From Chryseobacterium cucumeris (GTDB lineage Bacteria > Bacteroidota > Bacteroidia > Flavobacteriales > Weeksellaceae), in NCBI RefSeq assembly GCF_001593385.1, contig NZ_LUVZ01000002.1, forward strand, positions 102,055 through 166,054: a DNA stretch of 64,000 nt. Direction: 5' to 3'. This document shows, one piece after another, positions 46,248 to 55,182 of the stretch; positions within the stretch are counted from its first letter, which is position 1, and every line of letters begins with the position of its first letter. The position numbers were made by a program, and so were the translations under genes. The notes below the pieces were generated by a model that saw nothing but the letters and a program-made list of their open reading frames with translations, searched no databases and had not been told where the DNA came from.

Positions 46248-46487
46248 TTAATCTTCCTCTTCTTCGTCGTACTTAGCCAACTCTTCGTCGCACCATTTGA
46301 ACGCTGCTTCTACTACTTTAGTAGCCTCGTCTGCCATCGTTTCTTCATCATCACCTTCAAGATCATCTAACCACTCAACTTCTTCTTCCTCAACGTTTAG
46401 GATAAATCTTGGATATTCTGTATGAACTACGAATAGATCCTCTGGAAATTCCGAATTATCTGCTAATAAAAACTTTGGTAATTTCAT
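46248..46487 (-). CDS. Small acidic conserved protein of unknown function
   Basis: A 79-residue, strongly acidic protein (MKLPKFLLADNSEFPEDLFVVH then TEYPRFILNVEEEEVEWLDD and a Glu/Asp-rich end with FKWCDEELAKYDEEEED). No domain recognised, but the sequence resembles a small protein seen widely in Bacteroidota genomes. Likely cytosolic. Upstream on the same strand is the 3-hydroxyacyl-CoA dehydrogenase, 45 bases away. Confidence 0.8.
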   Translation of the reverse strand: MKLPKFLLADNSEFPEDLFVVHTEYPRFILNVEEEEVEWLDDLEGDDEETMADEATKVVEAAFKWCDEELAKYDEEEED

Positions 46488-46532
46488 TTTTTTAATGTTT
46501 TAACTTTCTCAAAGATAAATAAAATTATTGAT

Positions 46533-47432
46533 TTAAGATGACTTCAAAAACATTTTTGAAACTTTTTCAGCTTTTTTGCTTTCAGAATAATCGTAGAACC
46601 CTTCTCCTGATTTTACACCAAGTTTTCCGGCTGTCACCATATTCACAAGCAATGGGTTTGGAGCATACTTAGGATTTTTGAAACCGTCATACATTACGTT
46701 CAGAATGGCAAGGCATACATCAAGACCAATAAAGTCTGCCAACTGAAGCGGACCCATCGGATGAGCCATTCCCAGTTTCATTACCGTATCAATTTCTTCT
46801 ACACCAGCCACTCCGTTATAAAGGGTTTCGATAGACTCATTGATCATTGGCATTAGAATTCTGTTGGCCACAAAACCTGGATAATCATTTACCTCTACAG
46901 GAACTTTACCCAAAGTTTTACTCATTTCATAAATGGCATCAAAAGTCTCTTTGGAAGTAGAGTATCCCTTGATAATTTCTACCAGTTTCATGATAGGAAC
47001 CGGATTCATAAAGTGCATTCCGATTACTTTATCAGCTCTTTTGGTAGCCGCAGCAATTTTTGTGATAGAAATAGAAGAAGTATTAGTTGCAAGGATACAG
47101 TTGGCAGGAGCCAGTTCATCCATCTGACCAAAGATCTTTAATTTAAGATCCAGGTTTTCTGTAGCTGCCTCTACAATAAGATCTGCAGAACCTGCAGCAT
47201 CATTCAATGCTGTAAAAGTAGTGATGTTACCTAAAGTTTCAGCTTTTTGCTCCTCTGTAAGGTTTCCTTTTGCAATGATTCTGTCAAGATTCGTAGTAAT
47301 GGTTTTTAAACCTCTGTCCAAAGCTTCCTGGGATACATCTACAAGATTTACTTTAAAACCGCTTTGTGCGAAAGTATGTGCAATACCATTCCCCATGGTT
47401 CCCGCTCCGATAACTACAATGTTTTTAATCAT
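46533..47432 (-). CDS. 3-hydroxyacyl-CoA (3-hydroxybutyryl-CoA) dehydrogenase
   Basis: A 299-residue NAD-dependent dehydrogenase. Rossmann motif VIGAGTMGNGIAHTFAQSG at the N-terminus; ATNTSSISITKIA; the catalytic His in MHFMNPVPIMKLVEII; the C-terminal helical domain with DYPGFVANRILMPMINE and GMAHPMGPLQLADFIGLDVC. Single-domain forms act on short-chain 3-hydroxyacyl-CoA in beta-oxidation or butanoate and phenylacetate metabolism. Other pathway genes are not adjacent, so the route is undetermined. Confidence 0.92.
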   Translation of the reverse strand: MIKNIVVIGAGTMGNGIAHTFAQSGFKVNLVDVSQEALDRGLKTITTNLDRIIAKGNLTEEQKAETLGNITTFTALNDAAGSADLIVEAATENLDLKLKIFGQMDELAPANCILATNTSSISITKIAAATKRADKVIGMHFMNPVPIMKLVEIIKGYSTSKETFDAIYEMSKTLGKVPVEVNDYPGFVANRILMPMINESIETLYNGVAGVEEIDTVMKLGMAHPMGPLQLADFIGLDVCLAILNVMYDGFKNPKYAPNPLLVNMVTAGKLGVKSGEGFYDYSESKKAEKVSKMFLKSS

Positions 47433-47439
47433 TTTTCCT

Positions 47440-47850
47440 TTATTTTTTATAGATAGTTAAATTTTTTGCGTCTGTAAGATCCGATTGTGTGACAACAGCT
47501 GTAGAGTCAAAGGTAACATTCCCTACACTCTGGCTTTTTTTACTGTTATTCTGGTTGGAAACAGTAGCCGTTAAACCTCTTATCAATCGTTTTTTCTGAT
47601 TCTTTGTAAGAAAGTCGGTGCCAACATACAATGTATATTCACCTTCTCTTCCCATGCCTTTTTGGATCAGGACTTCCAGGCTTTTGATCTGGCTTTTGTT
47701 CTTAAATTCTTTCAGAAAGCTCATCACAGGTTTATCAGAGGCAGGGCCACAGCATACACTTCCGTAGCTGATCTCTAAATAATTCTGATTCTTCTGAGCG
47801 TAAAAGAATGTGAAAGCAAACAGAGCCGTTGTTATTATTATTTTTTTCAT
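47440..47850 (-). CDS. Exported protein of unknown function
   Basis: A 136-residue product with signal peptide MKKIIITTALFAFTFFYAQ. The mature part starts QKNQNYLEISYGSVCCGPASDK, with two adjacent Cys, and continues with FLKEFKNKSQIKSLEVLIQKG and YTLYVGTDFLTKNQKKRLIRGL. I recognise no domain. It lies between the beta-lactamase gene and the dehydrogenase gene on the same strand, spacing 31 and 7 bases, so cotranscription is possible. Confidence 0.7.
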   Translation of the reverse strand: MKKIIITTALFAFTFFYAQKNQNYLEISYGSVCCGPASDKPVMSFLKEFKNKSQIKSLEVLIQKGMGREGEYTLYVGTDFLTKNQKKRLIRGLTATVSNQNNSKKSQSVGNVTFDSTAVVTQSDLTDAKNLTIYKK

Positions 47851-47881
47851 GTTAAATCGCTTTAAAAATAAGCTTAAAATT

Positions 47882-48760
47882 TTACTTATTAAAATATTCC
47901 CAAACCTCCCTGGAAATATCTGAAATCATCCTGCAGTTGACTGCATCCGTTTCCGTTGAATTACTGACAAATACGGCTAATGCATAATGTTTTCCATTCG
48001 GTAAAGTAATGATTCCTATTTCATTTTCCGCACCTGTCAAACCTGCTTTATTTTTTCCGGAAGCTCCCGTTTTTCTTGCCACGGGAGTGTTTTTGGGAAG
48101 TTGTTCCACCATTTTATTCAATCCTGTGGAAGTAGACCATAGTACTTTCATCAGATAATCTGTAGATTTTTTGGAAAGTATTTTCCCGTCATAGAATTTT
48201 TTAAGGATATCGACTGCTGATTTTGTAGTACTGTAATTTTCATATTGAACATTCCAGTCTTTATGCATGTCTTCTTCGTTATATTTGATCTGAAAACCTT
48301 GTACCCCCTTGGAATCTATGAATTTTTGAACAGTCCGGGTTCCTCCCAATAACCTGAGAAGAATATCACAGCCGTTGTTATCACTTTTGGCAACCGTATA
48401 TTCAATCACTTCACTTAACGGAACTTCTGCATTCTTCCCGGCATATTGATCACGAAGCGGCGACCATGTATTCTCGAGTAAATTTGACTGATCCAGTTTA
48501 ATTTTCTGATCCAGATAAAGCTTTCCCTGGTCTATGGCATTCAGAACCGTTGCGGCAATGTGAAACTTGAATACACTTTGCATTGGCAGCTTTTTATCTG
48601 CGTTTTTATTGTATGTAAAACCATTTTCAAAACCTAGGACAGAAACGCCCACAGTAGCTTTTTTGTTCTTAAGGATTGAGTTTATTTTCTGTTCTAATAA
48701 AGAAGTCTGGGCAAAGGTAAATGCTGAAATCAGAAGAAAAAAGAATGCTGTTTTTTTCAT
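47882..48760 (-). CDS. Class A beta-lactamase, CIA/CGA-like
   Basis: A 292-residue enzyme with signal peptide MKKTAFFFLLISAFTFAQ. Class A motifs: S-x-x-K as S62-V-F-K65, SDN at residues 126-128, a Glu in the omega-loop segment YNEEDMHKD (Glu162 likely the deacylation Glu), and KTG at residues 230-232 in RKTGASGKN. Chromosomal enzymes of this branch (CIA of C. indologenes, CGA of C. gleum) are extended-spectrum. I use no allele name because identity cannot be measured here. It hydrolyses beta-lactams in the periplasm. Confidence 0.9.
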   Translation of the reverse strand: MKKTAFFFLLISAFTFAQTSLLEQKINSILKNKKATVGVSVLGFENGFTYNKNADKKLPMQSVFKFHIAATVLNAIDQGKLYLDQKIKLDQSNLLENTWSPLRDQYAGKNAEVPLSEVIEYTVAKSDNNGCDILLRLLGGTRTVQKFIDSKGVQGFQIKYNEEDMHKDWNVQYENYSTTKSAVDILKKFYDGKILSKKSTDYLMKVLWSTSTGLNKMVEQLPKNTPVARKTGASGKNKAGLTGAENEIGIITLPNGKHYALAVFVSNSTETDAVNCRMISDISREVWEYFNK

Positions 48761-48772
48761 AATATGATCATT

Positions 48773-48806
48773 AAAAAAGCCCTCTTCTGAAGACCGGAAG
48801 AGAGCT
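48773..48806 (-). terminator. Intrinsic terminator of the GH5 gene
   Basis: On the minus strand an imperfect hairpin (AGCTCTCTTC / GAAGAGGGCT) is followed by six T, 21 bases after the GH5 stop and just before the beta-lactamase start. Confidence 0.7.
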
Positions 48807-48826
48807 GCAATTTAAGACAATTATTA

Positions 48827-50557
48827 CTATTTTAATTCAAAATAATTCAGATTAACACCATCATTTTCAAAGACAATTCTGATCTTGTTTTCCCCTTTCT
48901 GAAGGCTGATGTTTTTTGCTGATACCGTTTTCCAGTTTTCATTTCCACCTGTCGATGCCAATGATACTGTAGCTAAAACTTTTCCTGAAGCCGTTTCAAT
49001 TCTTATTTTAGAATCGTTGGCCGCAGAATATCTGATATCCATCGAATAACTTTTGTCTCCTTTGGACTGAACTGTGTACTGAAGCCATTCTCCGGTTTCT
49101 GTTTTTCCTACATAATACTGATTGGTAACTTTATCATTACATTTATATATATCTACCCCGTCATTTCTCATCTGCTGTCCGGAGTTCCATTCCGATCTTT
49201 TAGCCGGATCACTTACCCAGAGATTAATAAAATCCTTATCCAGATACGCAGCCCCCATTCTTCCCAAATCATATTCTGAAGCAAATATTCTTCCCGGAGC
49301 CTGGTGATTTCTGAAAGGTTTTGTAGAAGCATCTGTAATCTGTCTGAACATCGCATCAATTACATCTCTTTTAATTTCCGTATTGTTCAGTTTATAATTG
49401 TCGGCAATCTGTAGTAAAGCTTTTTTGGCATATTCTTTAGAAGGCTTTTCACCTCCATTTTTCCAGTAGTCCAACAGCTTTTCATATTCAGGCGTGATTT
49501 TTACATTGGTAATTCCCGCGATATTATCAATCTTTTTCATCGGCCAGAAGGCGTATCCTATATTATGCTTGCCCAAAAGCTGAATCAGCTCGGTAAACCA
49601 TACATTGGAATTCTCACCAGTTTCCCCAAGCCATATCGGCATATTGTGTTTCTCTCTGAGATCCAGCGCGAATTGAATGGTTTGATCATCATTGTAATTC
49701 CAGTATTTATGAAAACTGAAGGCCATATTATTATCCCAGATCGCAGGAAGCCCGTTATAATTGTTTCCCCATCCGTTTCCTTCAATAAAAATAATATGTT
49801 TTTTATCAACTTCTCTAATAGCTGCAGTGATGTCTTTCTGAAGCTTCCAAAGTGGAGCATTGGACATTTCATCTGTACCATTCGGATTTTTACCTGTAAA
49901 ATTGATGTTGGGTTCGTTAATCAGGTCATACCCTCCAATCCATGGATTATCTTTATACCGCTCAGCTAGTTTTTTCCAAAGCGCAATCGTTTTTCTCTGG
50001 TTTTCTTCATTAGCCCAAAGTGAAGGCTTGGATTTGTCATTATCAGAGATGTTCGCATCATTTCCCTGACCTCCCGGTGCAGCATGAAGATCCAGAATAA
50101 GGTATATTTTATTATCGGTGCACCATTGAAGAAGGTCGTCAGTCATTCTAAAACCTTCATCCAGCCATGTATCTTTTCCTTTTGCAGGTTCTTTTTCAAT
50201 AGGAAGGGTGTAAAGGTTGTAATGCATCGGCAACCTTATAGAATTGAATCCTGCTTTGGCTAAAAAGTCGATATCCTGCTTTGTGATTCCATTTTTCAGG
50301 TAAGCTTTGTAGAACTCATTCATTCCGTCTTCACCAATCAATTCTGCAATTTTCTCCTTAATCTTATACTGAGGGCCTGCAAAATCAGCAGTTTTCAGCA
50401 TATATCCTTCCTGTAGCATCCAACCGCCGAGCCCAAGGCCTTTCAATTGAATATTTTCACCTTTATCATTAACGATTTTTTGTCCTGAAGTCTTCAGTAA
50501 TTGTGATGTCCCAAATTGAGACAATAAAAGTGCGGATAATAGAATGGCTCTTTTCAT
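48827..50557 (-). CDS. Secreted GH5-type glucanase with C-terminal carbohydrate-binding module
   Basis: A 576-residue protein with signal peptide MKRAILLSALLLSQFGTSQ. The (beta/alpha)8 domain of the GH5 exo-1,3-glucanase-like group shows LKGLGLGGWMLQEG, FNSIRLPMHYN, LILDLHAAPGGQ, the acid/base in DLINEPNINF and the nucleophile in IWLGETGEN. The last 130 residues (from about 440) look like a CBM6-type beta-sandwich (GVDIYKCND, YYVGKTETGEWLQYTV, NWKTVSAKNISLQ, NLNYFELK). It likely cleaves beta-glucans or beta-1,3-glucose polymers outside the cell; linkage is inferred. Confidence 0.88.
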   Translation of the reverse strand: MKRAILLSALLLSQFGTSQLLKTSGQKIVNDKGENIQLKGLGLGGWMLQEGYMLKTADFAGPQYKIKEKIAELIGEDGMNEFYKAYLKNGITKQDIDFLAKAGFNSIRLPMHYNLYTLPIEKEPAKGKDTWLDEGFRMTDDLLQWCTDNKIYLILDLHAAPGGQGNDANISDNDKSKPSLWANEENQRKTIALWKKLAERYKDNPWIGGYDLINEPNINFTGKNPNGTDEMSNAPLWKLQKDITAAIREVDKKHIIFIEGNGWGNNYNGLPAIWDNNMAFSFHKYWNYNDDQTIQFALDLREKHNMPIWLGETGENSNVWFTELIQLLGKHNIGYAFWPMKKIDNIAGITNVKITPEYEKLLDYWKNGGEKPSKEYAKKALLQIADNYKLNNTEIKRDVIDAMFRQITDASTKPFRNHQAPGRIFASEYDLGRMGAAYLDKDFINLWVSDPAKRSEWNSGQQMRNDGVDIYKCNDKVTNQYYVGKTETGEWLQYTVQSKGDKSYSMDIRYSAANDSKIRIETASGKVLATVSLASTGGNENWKTVSAKNISLQKGENKIRIVFENDGVNLNYFELK

Positions 50558-50597
50558 AGTAGTTTCAATGATTTAAATAATAGGAATTTTTTAGAAA

Positions 50598-51332
50598 TTA
50601 GTCATAATGAATGGTGGCATCATAGTAAGAATCTACATTCAGACCATTTATTCTGCCAGGAATCCATTGCGTGTGTAAAACAAAATCTTTCAATTGTTTA
50701 TTGAATTGTTTTTCAAATATATTGTTTTTTTTGTTTTGAAATTCACTTTTTACTGATAAATCCTTAATTTTTCCGTTTTTAGTAATAATAAAAGAAGCTG
50801 AAGTGTAGGAATAAAACTTTTCCTTTTTTGATTTATATCCTTGGGGAGTAGGAAATTTTTTTAGATAATCAGTTTGTAGTTTTTCAAACTGATTGTCTGC
50901 GGTAGAGTTAGGATAGCGCGAAATATCATCACATTCTTCATATGAAAATATTTCATCGGGACGATTTTTTATAAACAGTTGCTTTGCGGTAAAGCGCAAT
51001 GAGTCTATAAATTTCTTTCCGAATCTTTTTAAAATAAGTCTGTTCATCTCGATTTCCCGGCAGTTTTCATACTGATCATTCGGAAATCTTACACAAGATA
51101 TGGGAATTTGCTTTGTTTTTATATGATTCTGATTCAGAAGCTCTATAAATTCCTTTTCACCCAGATAATCATAGCCTAAGCCAGAGAAATTGGTCCAGGT
51201 ATAATTTTTATAATTGAAATCATTTTGTGCCTGCTTTTTTTGATCATCACAATCTATCTCGTAACCATTTTTTTTTTGATGACAAGATAGCATTGTGATT
51301 GCTGCCAAAAATAGTGCAGACTTTATTTTCAT
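50598..51332 (-). CDS. Lipoprotein with TonB-C-like domain
   Basis: A 244-residue lipoprotein, signal MKIKSALFLAAITMLSC. Middle part is Lys/Asp-rich and helical; the C-terminus (YSYTSASFIITKNGKIKDLSVKSE ... WIPGRINGLNVDSYYDATIHYD) has the TonB C-terminal pattern W-x-P-G-x-x-N-G...V found in 'energy transducer TonB' proteins and envelope paralogs. There is no transmembrane anchor of a TonB, so it is a lipid-anchored relative of unknown partner. The start lies 2 bases from the Gfo/Idh stop, so the two are cotranscribed. Confidence 0.72.
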   Translation of the reverse strand: MKIKSALFLAAITMLSCHQKKNGYEIDCDDQKKQAQNDFNYKNYTWTNFSGLGYDYLGEKEFIELLNQNHIKTKQIPISCVRFPNDQYENCREIEMNRLILKRFGKKFIDSLRFTAKQLFIKNRPDEIFSYEECDDISRYPNSTADNQFEKLQTDYLKKFPTPQGYKSKKEKFYSYTSASFIITKNGKIKDLSVKSEFQNKKNNIFEKQFNKQLKDFVLHTQWIPGRINGLNVDSYYDATIHYD

Positions 51333-51333
51333 G

Positions 51334-52296
51334 TTAACTGATCAGTTTCATAATCTCTAAAGCTACTTTCAATGCTTCAGTTCCATCTTCAAGAGAAACT
51401 TCTACATTTTTGTCGCCAGTAATCGCATCAGCGAAAGAATTTAATTCGTCCAGAATAGCATTGTTAGGCTGGATATTCGGATATTCAAACAGAATCTGGT
51501 TCTTTTCTCCCTCTGCATTTTCAATGATCATATCAAATGGAGTAGGGTTTTCAGGAGCATCTTTCATTCTGATCACTTCAGCCTTTTTCTCAAGGAAGTC
51601 AACGGAAATATAAGCATCTTTCTGGAAGAATCTGCTCTTTCTCATCGCCTTCATAGAAATTCTGGAAGTCGTAAGGTTGGCCACACATCCGTTCTCGAAC
51701 TCTATTCTTGCGTTGGCAATATCCGGAGTTTTGCTGACTACACAAACACCACTTGCGTGGATATTTTTCACTTTGGATTTCGCAATGCTTAATAAGATAT
51801 CAAGATCGTGAATCATAAGATCCAATACCACAGAAACATCTGTACCACGGGGATTAAACTCTGCCAGCCTGTGGATTTCAATAAACATCGGAGTACTGAT
51901 ATATTCCTTGGTAGCAATAAACGCTGGGTTGTATCTCTCAACGTGTCCTACCTGTGCTTTGATTCCTTTTTCCTGGCACAAACGAAGAATTTCTTCTGCC
52001 TGCTCAAGAGTTTGGGTTACCGGCTTTTCAATAAAGAAATGAAGACCTTTTTTAATAGCTTTTAAAGCATAATCATAATGATAAACAGTTGGAGTGACAA
52101 TATCAAGCATGTCAATCTGCTCAAGCAATTCATCAAAATTTTCAAAATATTTATATCCGAATTCGGCTTCTAATTTCTTTCCGTTTTCAATATCTTTATC
52201 ATGGAAACCTACAAATTCATATCTATCTGACTGATTAAGAAGTTTTAAATGTATTTTTCCCAAGTGTCCGGCACCTACCAAACCTGCTTTTAACAT
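51334..52296 (-). CDS. Gfo/Idh/MocA family oxidoreductase
   Basis: I start at 52296 (MLKAGLVGAGHLGKIHLKLL), where the Rossmann motif G-x-G-x-x-G begins immediately; the longer frame adds 17 residues that lack any motif. The 320-residue protein continues with FFIEKPVTQTLEQAEEI (EKP catalytic Lys) and the C-terminal beta-sheet domain AEFNPRGTDVSVVLDLMIHDLDI. Such NAD(P)-dependent enzymes oxidise or reduce sugars, inositol and other metabolites; the substrate is open. Flavobacteria have this gene next to many unrelated genes. Confidence 0.88.
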   Translation of the reverse strand: MLKAGLVGAGHLGKIHLKLLNQSDRYEFVGFHDKDIENGKKLEAEFGYKYFENFDELLEQIDMLDIVTPTVYHYDYALKAIKKGLHFFIEKPVTQTLEQAEEILRLCQEKGIKAQVGHVERYNPAFIATKEYISTPMFIEIHRLAEFNPRGTDVSVVLDLMIHDLDILLSIAKSKVKNIHASGVCVVSKTPDIANARIEFENGCVANLTTSRISMKAMRKSRFFQKDAYISVDFLEKKAEVIRMKDAPENPTPFDMIIENAEGEKNQILFEYPNIQPNNAILDELNSFADAITGDKNVEVSLEDGTEALKVALEIMKLIS

Positions 52297-52430
52297 AGCT
52301 GTATTAAATTTTTGTAAAGATAGTGAATGTACATTTATAAAATACATGACTTTTCACTTGGTGATAGTCAGGAATGAACGTCTTCATTCATTAAAGAAAT
52401 TATACTAAATTCACGGTCAGAAAAATAGCT

Positions 52431-53078
52431 ATGAAGAGAATAATTTCGATTGTAATCTTTTCTGGATTATGTACTGCAGGATGTATAGGAGATAGCCCAT
52501 ATGATCCGCAGGCTCAATGCGGAACACCAACAAATCTGATATTTGAAAAAGGAAATAACAAGCTTTCCTGGAGCTTTATCAGCCAGGGAGAAGGATATTT
52601 TGAAATACAGTATGGGGAGCAGGGGTTCACTTTGGGAAAGGGAACTACAGTGGTCACCAACAAGTATTTTTATAACCTTCCTCTCTATAAAGATAATAAA
52701 TATGACCTTTATGTGAGAAAAAATTGTGGAACAGCTAATGGGCGCAGCCATTGGGCAGGACCTGTTACCGTATTGGCTGGCACTACGACTACCTGTGTAA
52801 AGCCAGAGTATGCAACCTATTCAAAAACAACCTCTTCTGCGAATTCTTCTAGTTTTGATGCTACAGTATCCTGGGAAAATGATGGGGTTTCCGCATATGA
52901 AACGGTTTTGACAACAAGTTCTGCTCCTCCTGCAAGTGGAGATTTGGTGTTTGCAGGTCAAAAAGCTATTTATGTAGGATTAAGTAAAACCTTGAATTAT
53001 AACTTTTTTGTGAGAAAAAAATGTGCTGACAATACTTTTAGCGATTTTTACGGACCTTATCCGATAAAGTGGAATTAA
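52431..53078 (+). CDS. Lipoprotein with fibronectin III-like domains
   Basis: A 215-residue lipoprotein: MKRIISIVIFSGLCTAGC with lipobox TAGC. Two Ig/FnIII-like beta-sandwich units appear, about residues 30-115 and 120-215, with repeated W-x-x/Y-x-x-x-x-x-G patterns: WSFISQGEGYFEIQYGEQG, LYVRKNCGTANGRSHWAGP and VSWENDGVSAYETVLTTSS, NFFVRKKCADNTFSDFYGPYP. The two units are related and each has a VRK(N/K)C motif. A surface or adhesion role is plausible but not shown. Confidence 0.75.
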   Translation: MKRIISIVIFSGLCTAGCIGDSPYDPQAQCGTPTNLIFEKGNNKLSWSFISQGEGYFEIQYGEQGFTLGKGTTVVTNKYFYNLPLYKDNKYDLYVRKNCGTANGRSHWAGPVTVLAGTTTTCVKPEYATYSKTTSSANSSSFDATVSWENDGVSAYETVLTTSSAPPASGDLVFAGQKAIYVGLSKTLNYNFFVRKKCADNTFSDFYGPYPIKWN

Positions 53079-53087
53079 GAAATAAAA

Positions 53088-53120
53088 ACCAAGCAATCAA
53101 AAAATGATTGCTTTATTTTT
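53088..53120 (+). terminator. Intrinsic terminator
   Basis: AAGCAATCA and TGATTGCTT arms with an A-rich loop, followed by TATTTTTG. Confidence 0.75.
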
Positions 53121-53167
53121 GTGGATAATTCTTTGCTTCAATTTCTGAAATCTAATTTCTAATTTCT

Positions 53168-53175
53168 TACTTTTG
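53168..53175 (+). promoter_or_regulatory. Promoter -7 box directly before pcm
   Basis: TACTTTTG (exact TAnnTTTG) ends only 4 bases before the pcm ATG. The RNA start would then fall at or near the start codon, so translation could be leaderless. Confidence 0.5.
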
Positions 53176-53179
53176 TCAA

Positions 53180-53830
53180 ATGCAGGATTCGTTTGTACAT
53201 AAAGGAAAAAGAAAGATTTTAGTAGATTACCTTCGAAACAGAATTGGTATTTCGGATGAAAATGTACTTTCGGCGATGAGTGAAGTTCCGAGACACCTTT
53301 TTATCGAAAGTATTTTTGAAGATTTTGCCTATGAAGACAGAGCATTTCCTATTCTGGCTCATCAGACCATTTCCCATCCTTCCACGGTAGCGGAACAGTC
53401 TGAATTACTGAAGGTAAAACCGGGTGAAAAAGTGTTGGAAATTGGAACAGGATGTGGATACCAGACCGCAGTGTTAATGGCGATGAAAGCTCATGTCTAT
53501 ACGGTGGAAAGACAGAAAGACCTGTTTGATTTTTCCAAAAAGAAACTCAGAGAACTTCATCTGTTTCCAAAATTCCAAAGCTTTGGGGATGGTTTTGCAG
53601 GACTTCCTACTTTTGCTCCTTTTGATAAAATTATCGTTACATGTGGCGCTTCTACACTGCCTACAGAACTTTTAAAACAACTGAATGTCGGAGGAATAAT
53701 GGTGATTCCATTAGGTCCAACGGATGAGCAGGTTTTATACAGATTTACCAAAGTAGGCCCTACAGAATTTGAAAAAGAAGAATTCGGAGCTTATAAATTT
53801 GTTCCGATGCTTGGAAATACAAATCAGTAG
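53180..53830 (+). CDS. pcm: Protein-L-isoaspartate O-methyltransferase
   Basis: A 216-residue SAM-dependent methyltransferase that repairs isoaspartyl residues in aged proteins. Visible motifs: VPRHLFIESIFEDFAYEDRAFPI, HQTISHPSTVAEQSELL (isoaspartate substrate region), the SAM-binding loop VLEIGTGCGYQTAVLM, and the later FDKIIVTCGASTLPTELLKQL and GGIMVIPLG. Length is typical. Probably monocistronic, preceded by a -7 box that touches the start codon. Confidence 0.93.
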   Translation: MQDSFVHKGKRKILVDYLRNRIGISDENVLSAMSEVPRHLFIESIFEDFAYEDRAFPILAHQTISHPSTVAEQSELLKVKPGEKVLEIGTGCGYQTAVLMAMKAHVYTVERQKDLFDFSKKKLRELHLFPKFQSFGDGFAGLPTFAPFDKIIVTCGASTLPTELLKQLNVGGIMVIPLGPTDEQVLYRFTKVGPTEFEKEEFGAYKFVPMLGNTNQ

Positions 53831-54090
53831 AATAGATTTGGTAGACTTAGTGGTCTCAAACACCAGTTCTTTGTGAGAAACATCTTATCAGTAGAAGCTC
53901 ACTTTTATTCGTTTTTTCAAAAAAAATCATTTGGATTTAATCAAAATTTAAAATCTTTTAACTCCGTTTCGGAATGAAAATTGATGGAATTAAAACCCTC
54001 AGTATACAATCACGATCACAGAAATATATATAGATTTTGAATCAAACATTCAGATGAAAAGAAATAATTTTTTTAATATTAAAGTTCAAT

Positions 54091-54121
54091 AACCTTACTT
54101 TTTGAGAGTGAGGTTTTTTTA
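54091..54121 (+). terminator. Terminator-like hairpin in the leader of the 2-hydroxyacid dehydrogenase gene
   Basis: AACCTTACT and AGTGAGGTT arms with a 7-base loop, followed by seven T, ending 26 bases before the start at 54147. The previous gene ends 260 bases upstream, so it is either a distant pcm terminator, the end of a small RNA, or an attenuator. Confidence 0.6.
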
Positions 54122-54146
54122 TTTAAAATCATTAAACAACAGTACA

Positions 54147-55133
54147 ATGAAAGTTTTTATCAATAAAAGAATTCCCGAAACAGGAATTGAAATGCTGAAT
54201 GAGGCCGGTCTGGAACTTATATTTCCGGAAAAGGAAACCCTTTCTTACGAAGAATGGATTCATTACTGTAAAAACACTGACACCATACTCAATGTGGGCG
54301 GAGATTTCAAATATGATAAGAATTTTTTTGATGCCTGCCCGAATGTCAAAGCCATTGCCTTATATTCTGTAGGATTTGATCACGTTGACATTAAAGAAGC
54401 TACGCAAAGAAATATTCCGATAGGGAATACTCCGGATGTTTTGAGCAGGGCTACTTCAGATGTTGCTTTTTTACTGATGCAGTCTGTTGCCAGAAGAGCA
54501 AGCTATAATTTTCAGAAAGTAAAAGATGATAACTGGGGAACATTTGATCCTCTACACGCCCTGGGCCAGGAATTATATGGAAAAACACTGGGGATTTTTG
54601 GATTGGGCCGAATCGGGTATGAAATGGCTGACAAATCAAAAAAGGCTTTTGGTATGAACATCATTTACCACAACCGTCATCAGAATGAAGAAGCAGAAAA
54701 AGAGCTGAGGGCAGCTTATGTTTCTTTTGAAGAATTGATCAGAAACTCAGATGTATTGAGTGTACACGCTAATTTTACCCCTGAACAGAAAGAATTGTTT
54801 AATTATTCAATATTTGAACAAATGAAGCCAGACTCGATTTTCATCAATACAGCCAGAGGAGGTTTTCACAATCAAAAAGATCTGTATCAGGCACTCGTTG
54901 ACAAAAAAATCTGGGGAGCAGGTCTGGATGTTACCAATCCGGAACCAATGTCTGCAGATGATCCTATTCTGGGACTTTCAAGTGTCTGTATTCTGCCGCA
55001 TATCGGTTCTGCGACTTTAGAAGCCCGAAATGGAATGGCCAGACTGGCTGCAGGAAATATTATCGCTTTTTCAAAAAATGAAAAAATGCCGAATTGTGCA
55101 AATCCTGACGTTTATTCTCATCAATCATCATAA
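54147..55133 (+). CDS. D-isomer 2-hydroxyacid dehydrogenase
   Basis: I start at 54147 (MKVFINKRIPETGIEML), which aligns with family N-termini; the longer frame runs through the hairpin. The 327-residue enzyme has the family elements: ALYSVGFDHVDIKEA, GNTPDVLSRATSDVAFLLMQ, the NAD-binding GIFGLGRIGYEMADKSK, FINTARGGFHNQKDLYQAL (catalytic Arg) and ILPHIGSATLEARNGMA (catalytic His with GSAT). Glyoxylate/hydroxypyruvate or 2-ketogluconate reductase activity is likely; the substrate is not certain. Confidence 0.88.
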   Translation: MKVFINKRIPETGIEMLNEAGLELIFPEKETLSYEEWIHYCKNTDTILNVGGDFKYDKNFFDACPNVKAIALYSVGFDHVDIKEATQRNIPIGNTPDVLSRATSDVAFLLMQSVARRASYNFQKVKDDNWGTFDPLHALGQELYGKTLGIFGLGRIGYEMADKSKKAFGMNIIYHNRHQNEEAEKELRAAYVSFEELIRNSDVLSVHANFTPEQKELFNYSIFEQMKPDSIFINTARGGFHNQKDLYQALVDKKIWGAGLDVTNPEPMSADDPILGLSSVCILPHIGSATLEARNGMARLAAGNIIAFSKNEKMPNCANPDVYSHQSS

Positions 55134-55182
55134 CTTGGAATTATTTTTGTTCTGATGATATAAACCTAAAATCTTAAATACT

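Noticed and set aside
49565..49969. Plus-strand ORF of 134 codons inside the GH5 gene
   Set aside because: Antisense shadow of a well-supported gene, no motif.
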